NCBI RefSeq assembly: GCF_041146395.1
Contig: NC_091006.1
Span: forward strand, 2,610,001 to 2,674,000
Origin: Eulemur rufifrons
Lineage: Eukaryota > Chordata > Mammalia > Primates > Lemuridae
Direction of reading: 5' to 3'
Length of the DNA: 64,000 nt
The translations under genes were made by a program, and so were the position numbers. Shown in pieces: positions 11,340-22,680 of this stretch. The notes beneath the pieces are model-generated. The model had not been told where the DNA came from, did no database searches, and saw only the letters and a program-made list of their open reading frames with translations. Position 1 is the stretch's first letter. Every line of letters begins with the position of its first letter.

Positions 11340-11900
11340 GTTTCAAAAAAATAGCATGTATTGTTTGTAAATTACCACCAAAAAAGAAAAATTAAAATCT
11401 ATAATTTTAAAAAATTAAAATTCACATAACCACTATTACTAGTTCATGTATTTCTTTCCAGCTATCTCTGGTAAGTTGACAGAATTTAATAAACATCATT
11501 TTAATGACATCATACTTTATTTTTTCTTAATGATCCCCCAATCAGACATCAAAGTTGTTTGCAGTTTTTCAGTATTTAAACAATATTGCAATGAACATCT
11601 TTGTGTATAAAATGTTTCCACGTTTTTAACTACCTTCTTAGATTATATTTTTGAAATGGCTATCTTGGGTCAAAGCTGATAAACATTTTTAAATTTCTTG
11701 ATAACTATTTCTAAAGCACTTTTTCAGAAACTTTAGATGAATTTACAATCTATCAGCAAAGTACGGGTGCCCGGTTCTTCACAAACCTGCCAATACTGAC
11801 TATTTCATTTTTAATTGTTCCCAATTTGTCAGAGAAACACAGGAGCATTACTTTGTCTCACATTCCTTTATCGTGTGTCTGTACATATGTTTTCCCATCT
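11340..11900 (-). repeat. Ancient L1 (L1M class) fragment, antisense
   Basis: 'aacaatattgcaatgaacat' and 'cttgggtcaaagctgataaa', then 'tttacaatctatcagcaaag' and 'cacaaacctgccaatactga', match the familiar antisense run of old L1 3' regions (a 'gcaatgaacatc', 'gggtcaaag', 'caccagcagtgt', 'cctcgccaacactg' order). Strongly diverged; family not determined. Confidence 0.65.
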
Positions 11901-12067
11901 TCACTGATGACCCATTCCGTGACAGAAAGCTCTTTCTGAAGAACTGTAAGCTGAACCATGAAGGAAGGGAACCATCTCGATAGGACAGGAGGTGACACAC
12001 AATCCCAGTGTATCCCCTCTATCTCTAGATGGGGTTTTTGTCAGCAAACTGTGGCATTAAAAGACGA

Positions 12068-12256
12068 TTTCTAGAACCAGGCACAGTGGTATGTTCCTGT
12101 AGTCACAGCTGCTCAGGAGGTTGAAGCAGGAGGATGGCTTGAGCCCAGGAGTTCAAGGCTACAGTGAGCTATGATCATGCCTGCGAATAGCGACTGCACT
12201 GTAGCCTGGGCAGCAGAGCAAGACTCTATGTCTTTTAAAAAAAAAAAAAAAAAAAT
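12068..12256 (+). repeat. Alu monomer (FLAM/FRAM type)
   Basis: A single Alu arm: 'ccaggcacagtggtatgttc', 'ctgctcaggaggttgaagca', 'gcttgagcccaggagttcaa' and 'tgcactgtagcctgggcagc', ending in a poly(A) run at about 12237-12256. There is no second arm, and the divergence fits the fossil monomers that predate dimeric Alu. Confidence 0.88.
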
Positions 12257-12880
12257 CTTCCTTTGATAATACACCTCTCTCCACATTTTCCTCTCTTTGT
12301 CCTAGATTAGCCTGACCTCAGAGCCATCCAACAACAGAAGAGCCAGGAAACAGTTTCCCCAGGAACATCCTCAGTGCTGCCGGCCCATAGGATCTGGACA
12401 GGGCAAGACATCCATCAGCCCAAGCCTCAGTCTCAAATGACAGCCTGGAAGACGCTAATCTCTGTTCCCCCAGGTGGTCATCTACCTTAACATCAGCATG
12501 GGGCCCTGCAGAGGCTCCTCTAACCCCTGATGGGGAACATCAGTGCTAGAGCAGATGTCCCAAGATCCGATCCCACCCCCAAGCATGTGGGCTGAATCAC
12601 CCTCAGTCATCCCAAGCAGAGAAAGATTCAAAAATTCTCATTGCCATTATTTTCCATCTCTACTTTTGCTTTTTATGTTCATTGCAAAAACAGTAATCAT
12701 TGGCAGAAACTCAGATAATAAACCAAAAGGAAGAAAATGTAAATAATCTCCAATTCCAGTCTTTTTTCTATGTATATGTAACAGAGATAACATTTTTTAA
12801 TTCTTTTCAGATACATTCCCGTCCTGTGAGCCATATTTCATGAGGCACAGTGATTGATGTTTTAGGAGGAGAATAGATTC
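12257..12880. other. Unique sequence with a possible old L1 3' scrap near 12690-12840
   Basis: 12257-12690 is unremarkable. 12745-12825 ('ccagtcttttttctatgtat' and 'attcttttcagatacattcc') resembles the 3' part of old L1 elements on the antisense strand. Too short and diverged to classify. Confidence 0.4.
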
Positions 12881-12885
12881 CACTG

Positions 12886-13185
12886 AAACTATGATTCCCA
12901 AAACGGGTGCCAAGACCCCGGGGCACCACAGGCTGTTTTAAATTTTTAAGAGAAACATAGCAACATTTGTCAGACACCACACAAACTACTACTGTTATGT
13001 TGTTTGGACCTAACTACCTAATAAACTGTTACGAGTTGTATTGTCGGGGGATTTTTGTGTTTTGTTTTTTGGGGGGTTTTTTGGTTCTTGTTTGTTTTGT
13101 TGTGCTTGATCCAGGAATGCTGTGAAAAAAACTTCTAAGACATCAAGGGCACCATGCACTGAGAAAGTTCAGGAACATCCGCACC
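12886..13185. mobile_element. Nonautonomous hAT-type (Charlie/MER-like) DNA element remnant
   Basis: The left edge 'actatgattcccaaaacggg' and the reverse complement of the right edge ('tgttcctgaactttctcagt') are imperfect inverted repeats of the 'cagtggttcccaaactttt' type that ends many hAT-Charlie elements. The interior carries the 'gggtgcc ... gggcaccatgcac' pair also typical of them. It includes a T/G-rich run at about 13048-13110. No transposase is present. Confidence 0.5.
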
Positions 13186-13860
13186 ACAACCGTGCTCAGC
13201 AATGACTTCCGAATTAGAGTTTTAAGGCTACAGCACTTCAGTAGATTTGACTCCAGGCTTTGTGGAGAAAGAATGTTCTAGACTCCTTTTAACCTATCTG
13301 GAGCATAGAGTTCCACCCAGGCAGGAGGCAGAAGAAGGGAAAGCCCAAGGGATTGTGGGAAGAAGGAAGAAGGCACAGGAAGGAGACACAGGCAGCATGC
13401 ATGTTCCCACGCGCCTCTCCAGATCTGACCCAGCGTGGGGAGGAACATGGGCCACGTTTGAGAGAATGCCCAGGACTCAAGGAGTTTCATGTTTTGTGTT
13501 TAGGAACTGGGAAGAAATATCTTTGCAGGCTGTCCCGCCAATCTGCGCGGAAGTGGCCACCTCACTGCAAATTCAGTGGCACCACATGGGGAGGCAGAAG
13601 TGGATGGGCATTTAGCGTTCCCAAGCTACTCTCAGTTCCATAGGGCTTGAAAGGGGCACAGACGTTCTTGAAGCCCCAGAGAGAGAAAGAGAAGGAGCCA
13701 AGCTGACTTCCAGAGACTGCCCCCCGTGGAGCTCTCTGTGTCAAGGACCGGAAGCCAGAGTCCAGTGGTAGCACACTGAGAAACACAGCATGGTCTGTGA
13801 GGCCAGTAGAGACAAAACAAGGCCAGATCAGCCAAGGAGCATCAGCAGGCCCTGCCCCAC
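13186..13860. other. Unique sequence, nothing recognised
   Basis: No family or gene recognised. Frames of 111-122 codons (13247-13615 plus, 13562-13897 minus) have no domain match that I know. Confidence 0.4.
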
Positions 13861-13869
13861 CAGGAGGTT

Positions 13870-14260
13870 CAGACCATGATGTAGCAAACCACCCCAAGTC
13901 CCAGGGGTTTACAACAACAAAGTTCTATCTACTGTTCTCACTCTATGTTCATTGAGGGATGGCTGGAGGTTCTACCCTATGCTGTCCTCACTCCGGGACC
14001 CAGGAACAGCCCCCATCTAAATCACAACTGATCACCAGGGCAGGGGGAAGGGAATCTGCAGACTGATGGGCCAGCCCTCAAAGGCTTCCACAGAAATGCT
14101 AGTCATCATTTCAACTCACGTTTCACTGGCCAAAGTGCGCCACATGGTCACACCTAACTTCACATCAGTGCAAAAGTACAGTCCTACCATGTGGCTGGGA
14201 AGAAGGGACCAAAAACACTGGTGAACAACAAGTTAACAGTAGATGTTAGCAAATCCCAGA
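13870..14260 (+). repeat. Ancient LTR-like repeat ('tgctgtaacaaac' class)
   Basis: 'gatgtagcaaaccacccc', 'caggggtttacaacaacaaa', 'cgggacccaggaacagcc', 'ttcaactcacgtttcactgg', 'tggtcacacctaacttcaca' and 'ggctgggaagaaggga' follow a well-known old mammalian repeat of LTR type. The same landmarks recur in the repeat at 37355-37755. I do not recall the Repbase name with certainty. Confidence 0.6.
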
Positions 14261-14819
14261 TGGGACAGTCATGTTTGAAGAGTCCCCTGCTGGTGTGTTC
14301 CAGACCAGCCACTCTGCCTAGGAGGACAGTGGGGATTCAAAGATTCCATCCTTTTCCCTCTGTCACCAAGTCCTGGGAGCACTCCCCACCCACCCAGCAA
14401 GTCACATCTAGAATAGGAGTAGAATTAGAAGGAAACCCAAGAGCATGTCTTATATTTCATTTTCCACACTGGACTAAAATTTAGGGGTTTTATTTCCCAT
14501 AGGTCTTGAGGAAGACAGACAAAATGAAGAAGTCATTTGTTTCTTACACATTTCAGTGCAGTGTTAGTAAATTTGCAACCTCATTACACATATTATTAAG
14601 AGATAGGAAAATGTTCCCTGCTAATATTCTTATATATTTCCACAGCTTACCACTGTAAATGTAACCCAAAGGTCTCTAAGCCTGACCCTCCTTAGAGACT
14701 CTGAAGTCAGGTTCACAGCAAAAACTCAAATTCCATGGACTCTTACATCCATATGATGTTATCATCATTTTTAACTTACTATTTAATATGTGGGTGGTCT
14801 CCAATTTTTTACATTAAAA
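14261..14819. other. Unique sequence, nothing recognised
   Basis: AT-leaning sequence without a recognised repeat; a 97-codon plus frame at 14191-14484 is unsupported. Confidence 0.4.
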
Positions 14820-14824
14820 ATAAT

Positions 14825-15224
14825 GTCACAAGATCTGGCAAAATTACATATGCATTTACCTTTTGACACAGCAATCCCACTTCTAAGATTCTGATACCAA
14901 GATACACTAGCAAAAATACAAAATGATGAAACCACAATGCTATTCATTGCAATAATATTGGTATTAGCAAAAGACTGGAAACAACCTCTGTCCTTCAGTA
15001 ATGAAATATTTGAATAAACTATGGTACATCCAAAAAAAAGTGGATCACTACGCCACTTTAAAAATGAATAGAAAAATAAATAAATGAATAGAAATATCTC
15101 TATATACTGTATGGAATTAGCATCAGGATATTTTAGTAAATAAAAAGCAAGGTGGAGGAAAATGTTTTTTGTATGGTATCATTTATCTAAGAAAGGAAAA
15201 GATACATACACACACAGTTACTTA
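14825..15224 (+). repeat. Old L1 (L1M) ORF2 3'-end fragment
   Basis: 'ttttgacacagcaatcccac' followed by 'ttctaagattctgatacc', then 'agcaaaagactggaaacaac' and 'taaactatggtacatccaaa' are the diagnostic L1 ORF2 C-terminal order on the plus strand. Many stops; noncoding. Confidence 0.8.
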
Positions 15225-16097
15225 TATATTTTTTATTTCAAAATATTAAGGAGGTAAAAACATTTTAGGTTAGATGGATCATTTTTGTAATGCTTGAGTC
15301 CCAGCTATAGGTGTGCCCATGACCCAAATAGTGTTCATAGTGCTCTTTAAGTTGGGTTATTACCCCCCCTCCCCCCACCCATGGCTGATTTCCACTGAGC
15401 TTTACTTCCCTCTGTGCACATATGTGCTCATCAGTTAGTTCCAATTCAATAGTGAGTATATGTGGTGTTTGTTTTTCCATTCTTAATATACTTCACTTAG
15501 GATAATGGTCTCCAGTTCCCCCAGATTGTTGCAAAAGGTATTAATTCATTTTTATGGCTGAGTAGTACTCCATGGTATAAATATACCACATTTTATTACT
15601 CCACTCATGAATGGATGGGTATTTGGGTTGATTCCACAATTGCAATTGTGAATTGTGCTGTAATAAACATTTGAGTGCAGGCGTCATTTTGATGAAAAGT
15701 CTTCTTTTCTTTTGGGTAAATATCCAATAGTGGGATTGCTGGATTCAATGGTATGTCTACTTTTAGTTCTTTGAGGAAACTCCAAACTGTTTTCCATGGA
15801 GGTTGTACTAATTTGTAGTCCCACCAAAGGCTTGTATAAGCGTTCCTTTCTCTCTGTATCCACACCAGCATCTATTGTTTTTAGACTTTTTAATAAAAGC
15901 CATTCTAACTGGGGTAAGGTGACATCTCATCGTGGTTTTAATTTGCATTTCCCTGATTAGTGATGAGCATTTTTGATGTGTTTATTGGCCATTTGTCTTT
16001 CTTCTTTTGAGAAGCTTCTATCCATGTCTTTTGTCCACTTTTTAATAGAGTTGTTTGGGTTTTTTCTTGATTATTTGCTTCAGTTCTTTATATATTC
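15225..16097 (-). mobile_element. L1 3'-end, strepsirrhine-lineage type, antisense
   Basis: Reads as an antisense L1 3' terminus of about 870 bases: 'ttattaaggaggt'-like start after a T-rich edge, a C-rich run at 15362-15380, 'atggctgatttccactgagc', 'tggctgagtagtactccatg', 'gggattgctggattcaatgg', 'ccattctaactggggtaagg' and 'ccatgtcttttgtccacttt'. The 3' UTR wording matches my memory of lemur L1 copies and not anthropoid L1PA. It is 5'-truncated. Frames of 71-88 codons inside it are antisense noise. Confidence 0.82.
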
Positions 16098-16117
16098 ATA
16101 TATATATAAATATAGAG

Positions 16118-16838
16118 AGACAATATTATTCTAAAATTTATTTGGAAAGCAAAGGAAGTAGCATTGTTAAAATGATCTTAGAAAAAGAGGAATAAAATGG
16201 AAAGAATCGGCCTACTCACTCTCAAGACTTACTAAGTAACTACAGTAATCAAGACTATGGAACTGGTAAAGGAATAGACATATGGATCAATGGAACAGAA
16301 GAGAGAACCCAGAAATAGACCCACACAAAATGCCCGATTGATTTTTGACAAAGGCACAAAAGCAATTTAATGAAGAAAAGACACAGCCTTTTCAACCAAC
16401 GGTGCTGGAGCAATTGTATACCCATAGGCCAAAAAATAAACCATGATCTAAGTTTCACACTCTATTAAAAAAAAGTAACTCAAATTCATCACAGACATAA
16501 ATGTAAAACTATAAAACTTTAATAGAAAACACTGGGGAAAATCTTCAGAATCTAGGACTAGGCAAAAAAATCCTTAGACTTGCCACCAAAAACATGATTC
16601 ATATATGGAAAAATTAATGAGATATGCTTCACCAGAATTAAAAACTTTTGCTTTGCAAAAGGATGAAAAACAAGCTACATATTGGGAGAAAATACTTGCA
16701 AGTGCATATCAGACAAAGACCTAGTATCTAGAATCTAGAAAGAACTCTCAAAACTCAACAATTTAAAAAAAAATTCTATAGCAATAATCCAATTGGAAAA
16801 TGAGCAAAAAACATAGAGACATTTCACCAAAGAGGGTA

Positions 16839-16883
<45 letters not shown>

Positions 16884-17738
16884 GGCAAATAAGCACAAGA
16901 AAAGACATTCGCCATCATTAGCCATTAGGGAAATGCAAATTAAAACTATAACGAATATTGCTACACACGTCAGAATGTCTTCTGAGTGACAATACCAAAG
17001 GCCGATGAGGATGCAGAGAAACTGGATCACTCTTATGCTGTTGGTGGGAAAATCAAATGGTAAGCCACTCTGGAAAATGGTTTGGCAATTTCTTTAATAA
17101 CTAAATAACTAAATATGCAACTACCATACAACCCAACAATTACACACCTGGGCTTTTACCTTAGAGAAATGAAAACATATATCCACGTGAAAACCTGTAT
17201 AAACAATGCTCAGCTTTACTCATAATAGCCAAAAACTGGAAACAATCCAAATGTCCTTCAATAGGTGAACAATTAGATAAACTACATTATTATGGTACAT
17301 CCATGCTATGGAATACTACTCAGCAATAAAAAAACAACAACCTGAATGAATGTTCAGAGAATTACCTGCGTAAAACAAGCCAACCCTGATAGGTCACATG
17401 CTGTATGATTCTGTTTATGTAACATTCTTGAAGTGACAAAATCATAGAAATAGAGAACAGATTAGTTGTTGCCAGGGATTAAGGGGTGGAGAGGGAGGCA
17501 AATGAGTGTGGCTACAAAAGGGAACACAAGACATCCTCGTGGGTATAGAACATTTCCATACTTTGTCTATATCAACGTCAGTACCCTGATTCTGACACTG
17601 TACTGTAGTTTTACCACGTATTACCATGGGGGAAACTGAGTAGAGAGTACATGGGATCTTTCTTTACTATTTCTTACAACTGCACATGGATTTCCAATTA
17701 TCTGAAAATAAAAAGGTTAATGTTTTAAATCTCTGAAA
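16118..17738 (+). mobile_element. L1M (L1MB/L1MC-like) 3' half
   Basis: Runs from the ORF2 RT C-terminal zone ('atcaagactatggaactgg', 'agaacccagaaatagaccca', 'gatttttgacaaaggcac') through 'aattaaaaacttttgctttg', 'ccattagggaaatgcaaatt', 'ctggaaaatggtttggcaat' and 'ggaatactactcagcaataa' to the 3' UTR 'attagttgttgccagggatt', with an end near 'ctgaaaataaaaagg'. Many frameshifts and stops; inactive. A (TG)n(TA)n tract sits at 16838-16883. Confidence 0.9.
16838..16883. repeat. (TG)n(TA)n compound microsatellite
   Basis: About ten TG units followed by about thirteen TA units inside the L1 body. The TA half is self-complementary. It probably arose after L1 insertion because the family has no such run at this point in ORF2. 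Confidence 0.95.
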
Positions 17739-17867
17739 ATTCAAGGTAACCAAATAATTGATGACGGGAAACTTTTCCTTATAGATGTATTTCAGCTAAC
17801 AAGTTAAGAAAGGGCAATAGAATATAACCATTTTGCAGCCTTGATAAAATAAAAGCTCTAGATCAGA

Positions 17868-18185
17868 AGATTTTACTCTTTGAGACCATTGATCCCTCTG
17901 GTTGTCTGAAGAGCATGGACCCCTTCTCAGAATAATGAAATAAAATTAAACACATGGGTTACAAACTATTGAAATATGGTTATCAAAATATTGTATAAAA
18001 ATAGATTTGTGACATAATATATGTACATCTTCACTGACTTATCAAGTAATCTAGTGGAGGGTTTAATAATTTAAAGTGGAGATGAGCACAAATTGCACTT
18101 CGAGATACCTGCGATAACTATAGCTATACACCATGTGGAAATATCTGTGACTTCTACTGGTGACAAAGTCACAGAATATACAAGA
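17868..18185 (+). repeat. Ancient MER-type repeat
   Basis: 'gagaccattgatccctctgg', 'atggaccccttctcagaata', 'gttatcaaaatattgtataa', 'cacttcgagatacctgcgat' and 'cttctactggtgacaaagtc' follow a common old mammalian repeat beginning 'ggaccccttctcagaataatg' whose Repbase name I do not recall with certainty. Confidence 0.55.
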
Positions 18186-19560
18186 CACACAGAGGAACTT
18201 GTTAAGTGACACAAAAACAATGCAATCAGCAAAGTCAAGTCTGTGGGAAACCCAAGGGTGTAATTCATCCAGCTCCTTCAACAAATTCCAAGGGAAAAAG
18301 AGAATGAGGGTGGGATATTTAGAGATTAAGAGATGAGACACGTCAACCAGTTGCAATGGATGGACTTTATCTGAGTCAGACAAAGAAATGGTTTAAAAGA
18401 AAAAAGAAAGGTTATGAGAAAAAGTAGGAGAAATTGAATATTGACTGAGTATTTGACAATATTAAGGAACTTTTGCTAACTTTAAAGTGAGATAAAGGTA
18501 TCATGACTTCCTATTTTAAGCAGTCCTTATCTTTTAGAGATGCATTCTGAATTGTCAATGGATGAAATAACACACTATCTGAGATTTGCTTCAGATAATC
18601 CAGGGTTGGGGAGGGAACCCAGCAGATGACAGCCACTGAAGCTAGGTAACAGGTACATTGGAGTCCATTTTTCTTTTCATGCTACTTTTGTACATTTTTT
18701 AAATTTACTATAATAAAAAAAGTCAAAACTATTAAGTTCAATAAGCATCATTGCACATGATTCTTTGTTTTCATCTAGGATTGTCCCCTACATACAGTTC
18801 TTAAAAGTAGAATTGTGAGGTTCAAGAATGTGAATATTTTAAATCTCTTGAAATGTATTGCTTGAGTGATCTAGTACAAAAGGAAACAACAAAGCAGCAG
18901 AGGACCACTCCTAGCAGGGAACAAGGGAACACTTCAGGAGAAGAGACCTGCCTTGCTCCACCTACCTCTCTTCCTCTTCGTCCTTCTTCTATGAAAGGAA
19001 CCAAATCGCAGCCGGCACTCAAACCTTCGTTCCCACTATTCAAATTTCCCTGCCTCTGGAGCCCATCAGCTGGATGCAAAGTAATTTATTCACCTAATCT
19101 CAGTGGCTGGACTTAACATTTTGTCTGTTTCTCTGTTTCTCTCTTTTACGCAAGATGCTGTAAAAACATGCCCACAGTGAATTGCTGTGGTCATATATCA
19201 TTATATCCTTGGGATAAATTCCTAGAAGAATCTACCTAGGTCAACAGAAAGTGCACTTTGCCCTCCTAGAAACTGTTCCAGGCTACCTGCATCAGCAGCC
19301 AGTGGCTGGTTCCTTGCCTCTTACTAAATACCATCAAATTTACAAACACAAACCAATTTGGTGGGCTAAAATAAAGTCACCTTGCTGTTAACATGAGCAT
19401 CTTTTTAGTACCAGGAGGTGGAATATTCTAATCTGGTCAACTCTCAGAAGCAAGTTTAATTTCTTGGACTCCCTAGGAAAGTAAGACATGGCATTGATTA
19501 ATAACCTGTCTCAGGAGACGTCGTATTCAGCTACCAACTCCTCCACAATCAAACCCCAAG
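18186..19560. repeat. Unique sequence with old antisense L1 pieces (about 18680-18860 and 19140-19350)
   Basis: 18780-18850 ('cagttcttaaaagtagaatt' then 'gtgaggttcaagaatg') and 19190-19330 ('ccttgggataaattcctaga' then 'gaatctacctaggtcaac', later 'gcatcagcagccagtgg') both follow the antisense old-L1 order 'attcctagaagtggaattgctgggtcaaag ... caccagcag'. The intervening 18870-19130 has no known family. Confidence in family and borders is low. Confidence 0.45.
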
Positions 19561-19564
19561 CTCT

Positions 19565-19715
19565 CCCTGAGCCATGATTTCCAGTGTGTGACCCCCCAGG
19601 CTCTGATATTGTAACCACCTGGAGAGGAGGTATCTGGGAAAATGCCAGTTCACAGGCCCACCACACACCTACAGAATCAGAGTCTCTGGGCATCCCTACG
19701 AAATACTATTAAGAC
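19565..19715 (+). repeat. MER5A-like hAT-Charlie element
   Basis: 'gatttccagtgtgtgacccc', 'gtaaccacctggagagg', 'ttcacaggcccaccacacac' and 'ctacagaatcagagtctctg' reproduce the MER5A order (a 'tctcaaagtgtggtcc', 'atcacctgggaac', 'cctactgaatcagaa' series). Nonautonomous; no protein. Confidence 0.75.
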
Positions 19716-19753
19716 TCTTGACCTAGAGAGAATTGTCCCAGTTTCTCATCCAT

Positions 19754-19842
19754 AAAAACTGGGCTGGATTATTCATAATAGCCAAGACATGCAATCAACC
19801 TAAGTGTCCATCAACATATGGATGGATAAAGAAAATATGGTG

Positions 19843-19874
<32 letters not shown>

Positions 19875-20352
19875 ACAGAATACTATTCAGCCTTAAAAAA
19901 TGGAAATCCTGCCCTTTGCAACAACACAAAGGAACCTGGAGAACATTATATTAAGTGAAATAAGTCAGAAAGACAAATACTACTTGATCTTACTTATATG
20001 TAGAATTCAAGTCCAACTCATAGAACCAGAGAGAATGGTCGTTACCAGAGGCTGGGGGAGGAGGGGATTGGGGAGATGTTTGTCAAAGAATACAAAATTT
20101 CAGTTCAATAGGAGGAATAAGTTCCAGAGATCTATTATACATCATGGTGACTACAGTTAACAACAATACACTGTACACTTGAAAATTGCTAAGAGAGTAG
20201 ATTTTAAGTGCTCTCACAACAAAAAAATAAGGATATGAGGTAATGCACATGTTAATTAGCTTGATTTAGCCAATCCACTACATGTATCAAAATATCACAC
20301 TGTACACCATAAATGTATAGTTTTTGCCAATTAAAAAAAAAAAAACTGGGCT
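19754..20352 (+). mobile_element. L1MA-type L1, 5'-truncated, with target-site duplication
   Basis: The body begins at 'ggattattcataatagccaa' and passes 'ccatcaacatatggatggat', a (CA)n run at 19848-19875, 'agaatactattcagccttaa', 'agagaatggtcgttaccaga' and 'ggtgactacagttaacaaca' to a poly(A) at 20333-20345. A perfect 12-base duplication 'aaaaactgggct' flanks it (19754-19765 and 20341-20352), which fixes both ends and shows a single target-primed insertion. Noncoding. Confidence 0.93.
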
Positions 20353-20394
20353 CGTCAGCAGTTAGAGATCTTTCCCAGGAAGCACCACGTACCC

Positions 20395-20560
20395 CTACTG
20401 AATGAACCAATGATGAATGAATGAGTGAATGAATGAACAGAAGAAGGAATGAATTGCTTAATTAACTTACCAACAAATTCATAAATGAACAAATGAATTA
20501 ATGCGTCGATAAATGAAGAAATGAGTGAGTGGGTAGGCTAATTAATGAGTGACTGAGAGA
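20395..20560. repeat. Degenerate (GAAT/ATGA)n tetranucleotide array
   Basis: Repeated 'aatgaatgagtgaatgaatg' units with later, more diverged copies ('ataaatgaacaaatgaatta', 'gtgagtgggtaggctaatta'). Decay increases away from the pure core at about 20408-20440, typical of an aged simple repeat. Confidence 0.85.
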
Positions 20561-22000
20561 AGAAAGGGAGTGTTGGTTCCATGCAGGGAATTTGGGGACA
20601 CAGCAGAAACGGAAGGCTGCCAGCCTGCCGGCTGTGCTCCTGCCACCCAGGTTGCAGGCAGCCCTCAGAGGAAGAGACAGCATCCACATGCCACACACCC
20701 TCCCCTGCCAAGGCCGCCCAGGGAGAGTGACTGGAGCACCCCAGGACAGAGCTCCCAACAGCACCTGCGACAGAAAATAACAGGCATCTATGTTTTCAAT
20801 GCATTTTTCAAAGAATTTTGGTATGTGTCCTATACTGCAAATAAAATAATTATTTGTGAGAAGAGGAAAGCTTTCAGCATCTGAAATAAAATAATACAAG
20901 CTGCTGGGTAAATGAACACTTGCCTTCTGAGTAAGCAGAATGTGTTTTGGAAATCTCCAGCAGTGATCAGAGATGTGCGCAGCTTGAGAGCTGGAAGCTC
21001 CTCTTTCCCTCCTCGCCTCTCTCCTCTTCCACCTTTTCCTTCACGTCCTCTCCTCTGCTCTGAAATCCTTCTTCTAAGAAGGGTGAGAGTCCCAGGTAGC
21101 AGCAGAGAAGAAGAAAGCTGCTCACCATGCTGCACTGCACCCTTACCCTCTCCACTGGCCCCCGGCCCTGGCTCCCTCCTACCAGTCACACACTTTGCAG
21201 GAACCGGTCCTGCGGCTCTTGGTCAACCCTTGCCCAGAGGTGAGAAGAATGATGCCATGTCCATGGTCCCCAGGGGCTGTGCAAGGACCTCGGTTCTGCT
21301 GTCTAGCTTCTTTAAGGTTCCTCTGGAAACAGGGATTGGGCAAGACCTCAGACTCAGGACTCAAAAGCTCAGCCAGTGGAGGGAATATACGTTAGTAGGT
21401 GGGCGTATAGGCCATGGGCCACGGGCACACCTGGGACACATTGCTACACAGGTGTGAAGCTTTACCTTCTCAACAGGACACACTCAGCCCTTGGCTCTGG
21501 AAGATTTTGTTCCATGGGAAACCCAGGAATTACTAATTTTCATTACTCTTTCCTGAAAATAGGTGACCCAAACTTGGGCAAGCTTTTCCAAGAGGTTTCT
21601 TTGGCTCTTCTGCTCCGACTGCCTTCTAGAATACCCCTCCCTGTCTGGCCATGCTTCTGCGGCCTCTGAACCCTGGGAAAGCAGGAAATGTGCAGGGTTA
21701 GTGACTGTTGATTTTATTTCTATTTTAATAGTCTGAGCATCACTGCCTTTGTATGTGACATTGTCTAATTCTGGGGCAAAGATACTGCTCTGGCTACACC
21801 TGTCCCTATGCCCATGTGAAAGGAGAGCCAGGGTAGCAAAGATAAGGCTGTCTGCCCTCGGCCCCAGCCTGCAGATCACATCTCAGCTAAACTCCAGCTG
21901 ATTCTCAGGCTCTGACTTTCCTTCCTCCTTCCTCACCTTCATCAGACTTGTCCGGCCATGTTCTTCTCTCCAATGTTACTTCAACTTCTCGTCATAAAAC
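20561..22000. other. Unique sequence with a pyrimidine-rich tract at about 20998-21065
   Basis: No gene recognised. The tract 'cctctttccctcctcgcctc' and its continuation is almost pure pyrimidine for some 60 bases. Chance frames up to 181 codons (20912-21457 plus) cross it, without domain or splice support. Confidence 0.45.
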
Positions 22001-22362
22001 GAAATGATTCCAGTGTTTATGCTGTTAGCTACATTTATCTTTAAAAGCAAGATGTTGAGTTTAGTTTTAATGATGAAAAAACCCTTTCAAAGGATAACTC
22101 ACTGAAACTCATTATGTACTATAAAGACCACTATTTAAAGATTCGGTAATTCCAGTGATGATCTTTTTAAAACAGATTTACAGCAGAAAATAGTGAGATT
22201 CTTTGACTTCAGTTGTAATTTTCCATTTTGTAATTTAATACTCCTTTAGTTTATATTTGCACATTAAAAATACAGCATCTAAAAGTCCATCATTAAATAC
22301 TTTTAATAAGTGCAATAAATAAGTTTTACAGTGTGCATAAATCTAAAAACAAAACCCAACAT

Positions 22363-22434
22363 AAATTGTTAATCTTATACTTTTTCTCATTAATTGCAAT
22401 ACATAAACATATGTTTTATACAAAGATATTTGCT
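22363..22434 (+). repeat. Weak third copy (C) of the 22.5/23.1 kb duplicated unit
   Basis: 'aaattgttaatcttatac', 'taattgcaatacataaac' and 'aaagatatttgct' line up with the first 70 bases of copy A with small gaps. Similarity is modest and could partly reflect shared AT richness. Confidence 0.4.
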
Positions 22435-22476
22435 ACAAAATAAGTATAATAAATACAGTTTACCACATGTATTAAT

Positions 22477-22680
22477 CTTAATAGTTACAAGCTGTTAATC
22501 TTATATATTAGGTAATAATTTGCAATAAATAATTGTTTATTATCTTGATGTTTGCTTGTCTTGGGTTTTAGCAATATGCAATAAAGAAATGCAATTTTGA
22601 ATAATTTGATTGTAAGACTGCTGGGAAAATACTGTATGTTATAATTAGCTGCAAGAGGATTCTGTTCACAAGAAGAACCA
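22477..22680 (+). repeat. Local duplication, copy A
   Basis: Shares 'ctgttaatcttatat', 'ggtaataatttg', 'ataaataattgtt', 'tttgcttgtctt', 'tatgcaataaag', 'tgcaattttga' and 'taatttgattgtaagactg' in order with copy B at 23091-23300. The two lie about 615 bases apart in direct orientation and are roughly 75-80 percent alike by eye. Confidence 0.85.

Noticed and set aside
16824..17030. Minus frame with Ile-Tyr and Thr-His runs
   Set aside because: The runs are translations of the (TG)n(TA)n microsatellite inside an L1.
20395..20560. Short-unit array considered as a CRISPR or satellite
   Set aside because: Units are 4 bases and degenerate with no spacer structure, so it is a decayed simple repeat in a mammalian genome.
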